This document shows positions 46,608-59,489 of a stretch of DNA of 59,489 bases, piece by piece. Source of the DNA: Auxenochlorella pyrenoidosa (Eukaryota > Chlorophyta > Trebouxiophyceae > Chlorellales > Chlorellaceae); contig KQ482029.1 of assembly GCA_001430745.1 (NCBI GenBank), forward strand, positions 186,931 through 246,419, written 5' to 3'. The translations under genes and the position numbers were made by a program. Every line of letters starts with the position of its first letter. The first letter of the stretch is position 1. The notes under the pieces were generated by a model. The model saw nothing but the letters and a program-made list of their open reading frames with translations, was not told where the DNA came from and made no database searches.

Positions 46608-49465
46608 ATGAGCCGCACTGGTGGAGGCAAGGAGGTGCTTACCACGGCGGCTGTCGCCGTGGGGGTGGGGGTGGGCGTCGCCGCCCTGGCTGGGCTTGGC
46701 CTGGCAGGCGCCGCCCTGGGCGCCGGCACTCTGCTGGCCGCCAACAGCAGCTTTGCACAGCGAGCCAAACCGCCGCTGCGGCCCGAAGACGTGCGTCGCA
46801 ATGAGCATGGTAGCATCGAGAATTGGGCTCAGCTGCTGAAGGCGGTGCAGCATGGGGTAAGCGCACGGCATAGCCCATCCACCAGCACCCCCTCCACCCC
46901 CCCCTGCATGCTGTGCTTGGGTATCATGCCGGGGTAGCCTCGAGCTGTACACTGGCATGGCCTACAACGCGTTGAAAGGCGGGCCCCCCAAAAAGTACAG
47001 TGGCCCAGGAAGAAGGATGTGGGTTCCTGCATGGGCCATACCCCCTCCTGTCAGGGGGCTTTGCGTACAAATGCTCCGCCCCTGCTGCTGGTGCTCACAG
47101 CTCGTCGCCTCACAACACATGCTATGCCCATCGCATGCAGGGCATCGCCCCCGATCTGCGTGCCGAGCTGTGGCCGCTGCTGCTGGGCGTGTTTCAGCGG
47201 GACAGCAGCCAGCGGGAGCGGAGCGCCGAGCTGGAGCGCCTGCGCAGGTGGGGCGGCTGGCAGGCTGGCAAGCAGGGCACAACAGGCAGCCTGGGACAGG
47301 CACTGGGATGCTGGGAATGCGGCACTTGTCCAGGCAATGATGAAACCAACAATCCTGCTCCAACTCGACTGCCTGCACAAGCTCACTCCCCACCAGCCCC
47401 CACCCCCTTCCCTGCCACCAGGCTGTACGTCAAGCTGGTGCTTGTCTGCCGGGAGCTGGATGCGCAGCTGCAGGCGCTGCGCAACAGCACCATCAACAAT
47501 GGCGTAGGTGGAGGCGGCAGCGCAGGCAGTGCAGCAGCCAACGGCAGCGAGGCAGGCTCCGCCTTGGAGCTGGGTGGTGCCGAGTCGGCAGCGCTGTCGG
47601 TGCGCTCCGAGGCGGGCAGCAGCGCCGCTGGTGCCGCGGCGCCACTGCCTTTGCCTGGCAACCTGGCGGCTTTTGCAGAGGCGCACCGCATCGTCGTGAT
47701 GGATGCGGTGCGCACAGACCTGCGGCGCAGCTCGGCCGAAGCACAGCCAGGCGGACCCATCGGCGGGCCCGCAGCCGCCACCTCCACCCAGCCAGCCCTC
47801 ACAGTGCTCCCTGTGGCTGTCGGGGACGGCCTGCCAGAACTGATGCTGGTCAGCCCACCAGACCCGCCGCCGCCAGCTGCCAGCAGCGAGGCCGAGCTGG
47901 CGGCGGCGGCGGCTGACCCTGCGGCGGCAGCGGCGCCGGGCCGGCACCTGCCGCGCTGGTGCAGCGCGCTGGCCCACGACACGCTGTGGGGGGCCGCCCA
48001 CCTGGACGACCCCACCCGGGCGCAGATGCTGCGCCTCATCAACCTGCTGTCGGCGTACGCGGTGCACGACCCCGAGACGGGCTACTGCCAGGGCATGTGA
48101 GTGTGGCTGGCTGCAGGGGCTGAAGGCCGCGTGTGAAGCAATTCTGTTTCCAGGAGCGGGCTGCAGAGACCCGGCGGCCCCGGCCTCTCCTTTGACGCCC
48201 GGCGGGGTGTGGGCTGCTTGCGCCCAGCCTGGTGTGCAGGTGGGGAAATCGCTCACGCCGTCTGGCCCCTCCGTGCAGGTCTGACCTGGCCTCCATATTT
48301 GTGCAGCTGTTTGAGGACGACGCCCTGGCCTTTGCCTGCTTTGAACGCCTCATGCGCTCCGCCCGCCGCAACTTCAAGCACGACGAGACGGGCATCAGGT
48401 GGGGTCGCTGCCGGCCGCGCAGAGCACTGGGGTGGGGGATTGGCTGCCAGCCACCCCTTGCAGCCATGCCCCCACCGAGGGAATGCGTCCTGCATCGCCA
48501 TGGCCGCCTCGCCCTGCTGCCCACCGCTGCTGTGCAGGCATCAGCTGCAGCAGATAGCACGCGTGTTGCGCGACACGGACCCCCAGCTCTACTCCAAGCT
48601 GCAGCAGCTGGGCGCAGAGGACTGCATGTTCGCCTACAGGTGTGGCATGGTGCAGGGACAGCCGGGGTGGTTGACTGCCTGGCTTGCCGATGTGGCGCTC
48701 GTTTGAGGAGGAGCGCTGCGGGACGCCGGGCACGCTGCAGTGCACCCCTGTTGTGACAGCTGCCATACCTCCAACACCCCACCCCAACCCCACCCCACCC
48801 TGCGTAGGATGGTGGTGGTCATGCTGCGGCGGGAGCTGCCGCCAGCGGCTTGCTGCACCCTGTGGGAGATGCAGTGGGCGCACGAGGCTGCAGAGGCGGA
48901 GGCGGAGGGCGGCAGGTGGCATCGAGCGGAGCTGCCGCTGCGCTCTGCTAGCAGCGAGCTTCACGAACCGGGCGGCAGCGGCGCCAGCAGTGGCACATCG
49001 CTGTCACCTGCAGCAGCCACAGCAGCGGCAACTAGCGCAGCTGAGGGGGCGACAATGGCAGCGGGGCTGCGATCAACTGTCCATGGGCTTTCGGAGGCAA
49101 CCGCCAGTATGCAGGCTGCAGCAGTTTCAGCAGCAGCAGGGGACCCAGCTGACCAGCAGCCACAGGCAGCCAGGGGGCTGTCTCGCCCTGGCAGCGGCAA
49201 GGAGCGAGCACTCGTCGGCGGCACCAGCTTGGGAGAGGGCGACCCTCCCGAGTTTGTGCTGCAGTTCATCGCGGCTGTGGTGCGCTCGCAGCGCGCGCGG
49301 GTGCTGCTCGAGTGCCGCGAGCACGACGATGTGCTGCGCCTGTTCAGCAGCCTGAGCATCCAGTTCTGGCTGGCGGTGGCGCAGGCGCGAAAGCAGCACC
49401 GCGCCTACCGCATGCAGCTGGGCCGCAGTGCAGGGACTGGGGTGGTGGCAGGGCGGCAGGCGTAA
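46608..49465 (+). CDS. TBC-domain Rab GTPase-activating protein with N-terminal hydrophobic segment
   Basis: TBC proteins switch off Rab GTPases with a dual-finger mechanism. Exons: 46608-46856, 47141-47247, 47422-48096, 48279-48398, 48538-48639, 48808-49465; 636 aa in frame. The N-terminus has a long Ala/Gly/Val stretch (VLTTAAVAVGVGVGVAALAG and onward), which could be a membrane anchor. Then GIAPDLRAELWPLLLGVF opens the TBC domain, with the arginine finger in RIVVMDAVRTDLRRS (IxxDxxRT), an Ala/Pro-rich insert, LLSAYAVHDPETGYCQGMSD (glutamine finger YCQGM), SIFVQLFEDDALAFACFERL, and the helical end (EFVLQFIAAVVRSQRARVLL). Both catalytic fingers are intact. The layout resembles TBC1D15/GYP7-type GAPs. 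An Ala/Ser-rich insert (about 48900-49240) interrupts the C-terminal half. Confidence 0.9.
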
Positions 49466-49995
49466 CGATAGATGCAGCGCCCCGGAGCCAGGGCTCGTAC
49501 ATTGGCCTGCCTGTGGCTTTTCCATAATTGCTCCTTTCCTGAGGGGCAACAGCCCTGATCGCCTACATCCCTTGAGCGGTGTGGAGCGCCACCCTATGCC
49601 AGCGCCCAGTTTGTTCCTCGAGCACGTGCGCTTTGTGTCATGCATGCCCGTTAAATGAGCAGGATTATGGTCGGGGCTGTAAGCATGTCTTGAAAACTGC
49701 AGGCTTCTGCTCCAGCCCATGCACTCAGCGGGCGCCTGTGCTGCCTCTGGCGGGGCATGCAAATTTACATATTCACACGGCGCATGCACATTTTCAAACA
49801 TCTCTCGCCTTGCCGGATTTGTATCAACAGGCGAACGGCTCGTTCCGAGTCGCCACGAACCGCGAACCATCCCGCGACTGTCCCCCCTCCTTTGGGAGCC
49901 ACCGAATACACTGTCGGCGTCCTGGTTGCAACACCGGGCAATCATTGAGCCCCGCCACCACCGCTCTTCCCCTGGCCACTGCCGCCGCCGGCAGC
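49466..49995. other. Intergenic: TBC gene 3' UTR and upstream region of the ataxin-10-like gene
   Basis: 530 bases with TGTAA at 49678-49682. Reading continues open upstream of 49996 but without family similarity, so it is treated as leader. Confidence 0.45.
49678..49682 (+). promoter_or_regulatory. Putative poly(A) signal TGTAA for the TBC gene
   Basis: TGTAA about 210 bases after the stop at 49465. Confidence 0.5.
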
Positions 49996-52545
49996 ATGCT
50001 GCACCTCGAGGCCCTCGTGGCAGCCAGCCGCGAGGCGGCCATGGCTGGCGACGATACGGCAATGGAGCAGATGCACCTGCATGAGGTTTCTGCGCATGCA
50101 CAACGCCTGCTGGCTGCCATTGAGCAGCGCCGGCGCGAGACACGCGGCGGTGTCATGGCCACTGCCTCAGCTAGTCCAGACTTTGAAGATGACCCTCAGC
50201 TAGCAGCGCAGCAAAGTGAGCTGCTGCTGTGCTTCCGCATATTCCGCAACGCTGCGGCGGCAGGGCCTGGCGCCTCCGCCGCACTGCTGTCAGCCGGGCT
50301 GCTGGAGCTGGCGGGCCGCGCCCTCGACCTGCTGGCCTCTGCTGCCATCCCGCTCGACTGGCAGCTGCCTGCGGCCCTGGCCCAGGCCCTAGCCAACCTG
50401 TGCACTGCCAGCAGGGAGGCGGCTGCTGCTGCCTGGTCAGGCCTCTTCCCACTGCGCCTCTCCATGCTGGCGCACGTCACAGCAGGCAAGTGCCAGGCGA
50501 CTTGGAGGCAAGGGAGCAACCCGATGGCATTGCACAGCAGGGACATGGTTGCAGCCGGTGCAAGTTGGTGTGGCTGCTTGGCTGCCTCACTGCTGCGCTC
50601 TCCCCCTGCATCTCTGCAGGCCCAACGCAGGCCGCCACCTGCCTGGCGCTGCTGGCGTGCTGCCGAGCGGTGCAAGGGGCCGCGACCGCGCTGGCGGGGG
50701 AGCAGGGCAGCCAGCTGATGACCGCGCTGCTGTGCAACCACCAGCGCATGCTGCAGCAGGTGGGTTGTTGCAAGCAGAGAGGAGAGCAGAGGCACGTTCA
50801 GGCCGATGGCTCAGGCCGAAGCTGGGCTGCGTGCTCAGTGTAAATGATGTTGAACCGCCTGCAAACATGGCTGGCCCAGCCTGCTTTTCCTCGCACATGG
50901 TGGACGGCACCCCCTTTCCACACCGGCCTGCAGGGCGAGCACAACGATACGCTGGGCCTGCTGGCTGCGCACCTCTGCTTTCAGCGCGACCTCCTGCCGC
51001 GCCTTTTCGCCTCGCTCGGTGCCAGCTTGAGCTCCGACGGTGGCGAGGCCGCCGGCAGGGCGACACTTGCAGCCGGCGCACTGCAGCCCACCATGGCGCA
51101 GGCGGCGCTGCTAGGGCTTCTGTGCGAGGAGGCGCAGGACATGCCGCAGGCGCAGGGGTGAGCCGCCGCCGATGCCAACGCTGCTACGAATGTGGGTCGG
51201 CCATTAGCTGTGCAGCGGGGACTGCTTGTTGCGCCTGCACCGTGCCCCTTGTGGCGCGCATGCGCGCCCCCTTCCACCCTCCACACCACCCCACCCCACA
51301 CACATTGCACCGCTTGCAGGCGTGCTGAGCAAGATGGCAGCGCACGCGGGGGTGCCTCGATGGCCTTCCTGGTTGAGCTGGTAGAGCTGCTGGTGGGCGC
51401 CGCCAGGGCTGCTGACCTGGTCCCAGGGCAGCAGCAGGTGCTGCAGGAGGCGCTGCACCTCATGCGAGATGTCTGCGCTCGGGATGACAGCGGGCGCGGG
51501 CTGGTGGGGGCAGGCGGCAGCAGCGCCAGCAGCGCGCAGGAGCCAAGCTTGGGCGCCGACTTGGTGGCTGAGCTGCAGGCCGCGGGGGCGGTGCCTACCC
51601 TGCTAGCAATGCTCAAAGCGTTGGAGCCCATCCAGAACCCGCAGCAGCAGCGGATGACAGCTAATGGTGGCGTGCTGACCAGCAGCAGTGGGGGGAGCAG
51701 CGGGGGCATTCAGCTGGCTGAACTGGCACCGCAGCTTGCAGCCTCAGCTGCGCGCTTCTCCTTTGCCCCGCCCTACCCCGGCTTCCGCTCCGACTTGCTG
51801 GCGGTGCTGGCCAATGCGGCGCATGGTCGCACCGAGGTGCAGGCAAGTACCGCCCGAGGGGGGATGACAGGTTGCATGCACAGATCCACCATGATGCCAC
51901 CCCCTGCCTGCCCTGCCTACATCGCTGTGCCTTGCTGTCTGGAGCTCACTCACGAGACATCTGCCACTGTCCCGCGTCGCGCCGGTGTGCCACCTGCAGG
52001 CTGAGGTGGGACGGCTGGGCGGCGTGGAGCTGGTGCTGGCACAGTGCCAGCTGGACCGGCAGTCGCCGTTGGCGCGGGAGTGGGCGCTCTGGGCGGTGCG
52101 GAACCTGTGCGAGGGCAACCCAGAGGCACAGGTGGGCGAGGGTGCAAGGGCTGGTGATAGTGCTCGCTTCTTCCCCCGCCTCAGGCACAGGAGCACAGGG
52201 AATGGCTGCTGGGTATGGAGTGTGGGGTCTGGCCCTGACTGGGTGCTGTTGGTTCTGCGTCTCAACCCTGGGCGTCTTCAACCCTGGGCATGCTGCAAAT
52301 GCCTGCTGTCCCTCAGCCCATCATCCATGTATCCTCCAAAGTTCACGCTTTCGTCCGTCACTGTTGGTGGCATGCAGGAGGCAATCCGCCAGTTGCAGCT
52401 GTGCACCACAGTGGAGAGCGAGGAGCTGCAGCGGCTGGGGGTGAAGCTGGAGCTGGATGAGCAGACTGGCAAGCTCCGCGTAACCAAGCGGGCCCCGCCG
52501 GGCGCGGGCAGCGCACCTGGGGTTCCTGCCGGGACCTCCAGCTGA
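49996..52545 (+). CDS. ATXN10: Ataxin-10-like armadillo-repeat protein
   Basis: Exons: 49996-50485, 50620-50759, 50934-51157, 51320-51842, 52000-52131, 52378-52545; 558 aa in frame. The protein is almost all alpha-helical Leu/Ala-rich repeats (LLLCFRIFRNAAAAGPGASA, QALANLCTASREAA, LVELLVGAARAADL), as in ARM/HEAT folds. The conserved ataxin-10 domain lies near the end: FAPPYPGFRSDLLAVLANAA, VGRLGGVELVLAQCQLDRQS, LAREWALWAVRNLCEGNPEA. Ataxin-10 homologues act in cytokinesis and cell-shape control in animals and fungi; the role in algae is unknown. The start MLHLEALVAASREA was chosen as the Met that opens helical sequence; the frame stays open upstream, so an earlier start is possible. Two introns (50486-50619 and 51843-51999) begin with GCAAGT rather than GT. 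Confidence 0.9.
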
Positions 52546-52739
52546 TGCACCACCTTCCTCGCCAGCTGCGGCCCCTCTGTTTACCCAAGTCACTGGCGCC
52601 ACAATCCCTGCTGGCGTGTTGTTTTGTTTTTTCACATTGTGACTTCAGCTTAAGGTTTGGCAAAAGCACAAACTGGGCAGGGCGCAGAGACAGCAGCCAA
52701 GGACCGGCGTGGAGCAGCATTGCAAAGATGGCCATTCAA

Positions 52740-54580
52740 TTATCCTGCTGCCCCACCTGCCAACACAGCTGGTGCTGATGCCGCTTCTGCTGGCTTGTCA
52801 GGAGCTGGTGGTTGCTGCTCTGCTGCTGCTTGCCAACTTCCTTTCCCTGTCTCTGTTGCAGCCGCTGCTGCCACCGCTGCTGCTGCTCCTGCCAGCCCTT
52901 CTGCTGCTGCTGCTGCTGCTGTGGCGTTGCTGCCTGGAACCTCCGTACGCATTGCTGGCGACACCGGCGCATCAGCGTTCCCAGCGGCAGCTGCTGCAGA
53001 GGTGGGCACCACCGGTGCTGTCTGGGCCTGGCGGAAGCGCTGCGGGATGGCAGCCTCCAGTGCAGCCCTCCAGCCCTGCCCGGCGTGCACCGCCAGCAGT
53101 GCAGCAAACACATCGTTCACATTCAGCACGCCCTTGCCCTTGGCCAGGGGCCCCAGGTGCTCTGCAATGGGCAGCCGCACCGCGCGTGCATTGTGCTGCC
53201 GCGCCAGCCGCAGGCTCGCGCCCTTCTGCACCGTGCGGTCCACCAGGCCGCCGATAACGTACACCTGCCGCACAAGTCGGGATAGGAGCAGAGCAATGAG
53301 AGGGACAGCACTTGCGGGCGCTTCCAGGACCACTGAGCCCACCGGCTCGTTACAGCGCCCGACACTGGAGCACAAAAGTGCAAGAGGTGTGGGTGCCAAG
53401 CAGCACGAGTGTCCAATGTCTGCGAATTCCTGGCACAGGCAGCTGCACAGCCCTGTGCTTTGCAAACAAAGGATGAAAAAGAAGACAGCATACACGGCCT
53501 TGTGCTTTGCACTTGGCCCAGCCACCCCGCCCAGCTGCCCACTCGCCTTGCCCTGCTCCAGCGCGCCCAGCGCCTCCTCCGCGTCCGGCGACAGCACCAC
53601 CAGCTCTTCGCTGGGGAAGAGCTGGTCCAGGGCCTCTTCGTGGCCGCGCGCCGCGGGCCACCGGTCGGCGTGCATGCCCTCCTCTGCAAACGCGCGCACG
53701 CGGCCGGCAAAGGACGCAAACCGCAGGCTGACGGGCGCGGCGGCACGCTTGTTGGCCGCCGCGCACAGCTCCAGCTGCTTGCACAGCGAACGGACCTCGC
53801 GGTCGCTGGCACCGCCGGCAGCGGCCTGGCTGCTGTTGCTGCCGTGAGGCGGCGGCGCGCTGAGCGAGCAGTCGACCACGATGCACAGGCCGTGTTCCAT
53901 GGCTTCGGCCACCCGCTGGCGCTGCTGGGCTGCCGCCTGCTTGGCCGCCTCGCGTTCCGCCTCGCGCTGCGCGGCGTACGCGGCGCGCTGCTCCTCCCCC
54001 AGGCCCGCCAGCCGCTCCTCCTCCTCCTGCCGCAGCGCCTCGCCCCGTCGCTTGCGCCGGCCGTAGTTGCGCTGCAGGCGCGCGTGGTTGCGGGCGCGGC
54101 GGCGCGCGTCCCAGAACTCTGCGGGCAGCGAGGAGCGCCGCACCTGCGCAGGAAAGCAGGACAGTTTGCTCCTCAAGCTGAAGAGGTGTGCAACCGGTGA
54201 GGTGGTGACGGGCATACGAGCATGGTGGCAAGGGGGCGATGAGGCCTGCAACATCAATGCTGGATGCGTCTTCAACCATGCGTGGCGCGGCAAATGCGGC
54301 AGGGCAGGTTCACGGGTTGAAGCAGGACGGCAGAAAGCAACGCTGGCAACACCAGGTGGTGGCGGCGGGCAGTGGCAGCGGCAGCACAGAGGCGGCGACA
54401 GCACGTGCAGAGGCTTGCCTGGCCTAGCCGGGGGTCCCGCTGCAACTCCATTTCTACCAGCTGCTCCAATGTCCATCGGCCCTCGAGCCCCGGCAGCTCA
54501 AAGTGCTGCTGTGGCGGCGCTCGCTCGGTGAGCGCCTGCGCTTCCTCTGGGCCCACTTCCGAAACCATTGTCGACGCCAT
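52740..54580 (-). CDS. TRM10: tRNA (guanine-9-N1)-methyltransferase, TRM10 family
   Basis: A SPOUT methyltransferase that makes m1G9 in tRNA using SAM. Exons: 54419-54580, 53547-54143, 52740-53264; 427 aa in frame, every junction in phase 0. Order: an acidic N-terminus (MASTMVSEVGPEEAQ); a basic, Arg/Glu-rich helix likely to contact tRNA (WDARRRARNHARLQRNYGRR); the SPOUT core beginning GLCIVVDCSLS; REVRSLCKQLELCAAANKRA; SEELVVLSPDAEEALG; the signature VYVIGGLVDRTVQKGASLRL with the conserved Asp; ARAVRLPIAEHL; and VLNVNDVFAALLAV. It ends in a long Ala/Pro-rich tail of about 100 residues, much of it low complexity. Both introns start with GC (GCAAGC and GCGAGT). An ATG at 54610 in the same frame is an alternative start. 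The gene diverges from the Ste20 kinase gene only 212 bases away. Confidence 0.93.
52901..52920. repeat. CTG/CAG trinucleotide run in the TRM10 C-terminal tail
   Basis: Tandem CTG units on the plus strand, read on the minus strand as GCA coding for poly-Ala in the TRM10 tail. Confidence 0.75.
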
Positions 54581-54792
54581 GCAAAAGTGCAAGCGTCGAT
54601 AGCAACCCATTCCAGCCCCTTTTTCATGCCGGGAAGCGCAGCATGCAGCAGGGAGAGCTTTATTGAGTCTCTATTGGGTCTCCTTGTCGATCACGTTCCG
54701 CGATCAAGGTTCCACAGGCCGTCGAGTCGGACGGGGTGGACAGGACTGCACAACCGACTGATCACTCGAGGCGCCCGCAAGGTGCAGGCCGC
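54581..54792. promoter_or_regulatory. Short bidirectional promoter region, TRM10 / Ste20-like kinase
   Basis: Only 212 bases separate the two divergent start codons, so both core promoters and leaders are packed here. An in-frame ATG at 54736 for the kinase and at 54610 for TRM10 would shrink it further. No element could be named. Confidence 0.5.
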
Positions 54793-59241
<4,449 letters not shown>

Positions 59242-59489
59242 TTCTTCCACTTGTGCTGAGCTGCTCTGACTGTGATGTGTGTGTTACACATGTGGGTCAA
59301 CAAGTGGAATGTCTCGCACACGTGACGCAGGGGAGGGAGACGGTCACCTGCAGATGAGGGGTGGGTTGGTGGGCTCACGTTCGGAAGGCGTCCCAACAGG
59401 CTGTTATTTGAGTCGAACCGCAACAGAGGCGTCAGAGGGTTGGCATGCTACATGCAAACGTCCAAGCTGGAAGCAGACAGTACAAGCAG
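59242..59489. other. 3' flank of the Ste20-like kinase gene
   Basis: The last 248 bases of the window, presumably 3' UTR and beyond. No TGTAA on the plus strand and no further gene seen. Confidence 0.4.

Noticed and set aside
59395..59430. tRNA T-arm-like GGTTCGAC on the minus strand
   Set aside because: The flanking bases do not pair into a T stem, and no anticodon or acceptor stem could be found at the right distance.

Overview
The window looks like nuclear DNA of a green alga, most likely a Chlorella-like trebouxiophyte. It is very GC-rich, and its genes are cut into many short exons by GT-AG (and some GC-AG) introns whose 3' ends are usually (C-rich)GCAG. Coding sequence is rich in Ala, Gln and Gly. 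Several genes are followed by TGTAA, the poly(A) signal typical of green algae. Plant-type features include a carbamoyl-phosphate synthase with a plastid-type leader, an AP2/CW protein and a papain-like protease with a granulin-like tail. I see no mobile element, CRISPR, operon or credible tRNA. Three runs of N (11753-12584, 26611-27351, 42520-42900) are assembly gaps.

Layout, left to right, as 15 genes: carbamoyl-phosphate synthase large chain (minus, 3' end outside the window); diphthine synthase DPH5 (plus); ribosomal protein uL23/L23a (minus); a COBW GTPase fused to thioredoxin-like domains and a zinc ribbon (plus); a predicted secreted protein with duplicated fibronectin-III-like modules (plus); a hydroxylysine-kinase-like phosphotransferase (minus); a papain-family cysteine protease (plus); a ZUP1/ZUFSP-type deubiquitinase (minus); WRAP73/WDR8 (minus); a B3-like/CW/AP2 protein (plus); an RRM plus dsRBM RNA-binding protein with a Gln/Ala-rich tail (plus); a TBC-domain Rab GAP (plus); an ataxin-10-like protein (plus); TRM10 tRNA methyltransferase (minus); and an MST/Hippo-like Ste20 kinase (plus).

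The genes do not form a pathway or cluster; this is ordinary dispersed housekeeping and regulatory content. Neighbours often diverge from short shared promoters (CPS/DPH5, L23a/COBW, kinase-like/protease, TRM10/Ste20) or converge on short 3' regions. Exon coordinates were worked out by hand from splice signals, conserved family sequence and reading phase. Every complete model closes in frame, but no transcript evidence was available.

The most unusual items are: (i) the COBW-thioredoxin-zinc ribbon fusion; (ii) the A-B-A-B module duplication in the secreted protein, with the same intron phases in both copies; (iii) the B3-like + CW + AP2 combination; (iv) a half-degenerate ZZ finger inserted in the ZUP1 peptidase domain; and (v) a high share of GC-AG introns, including both introns of TRM10.
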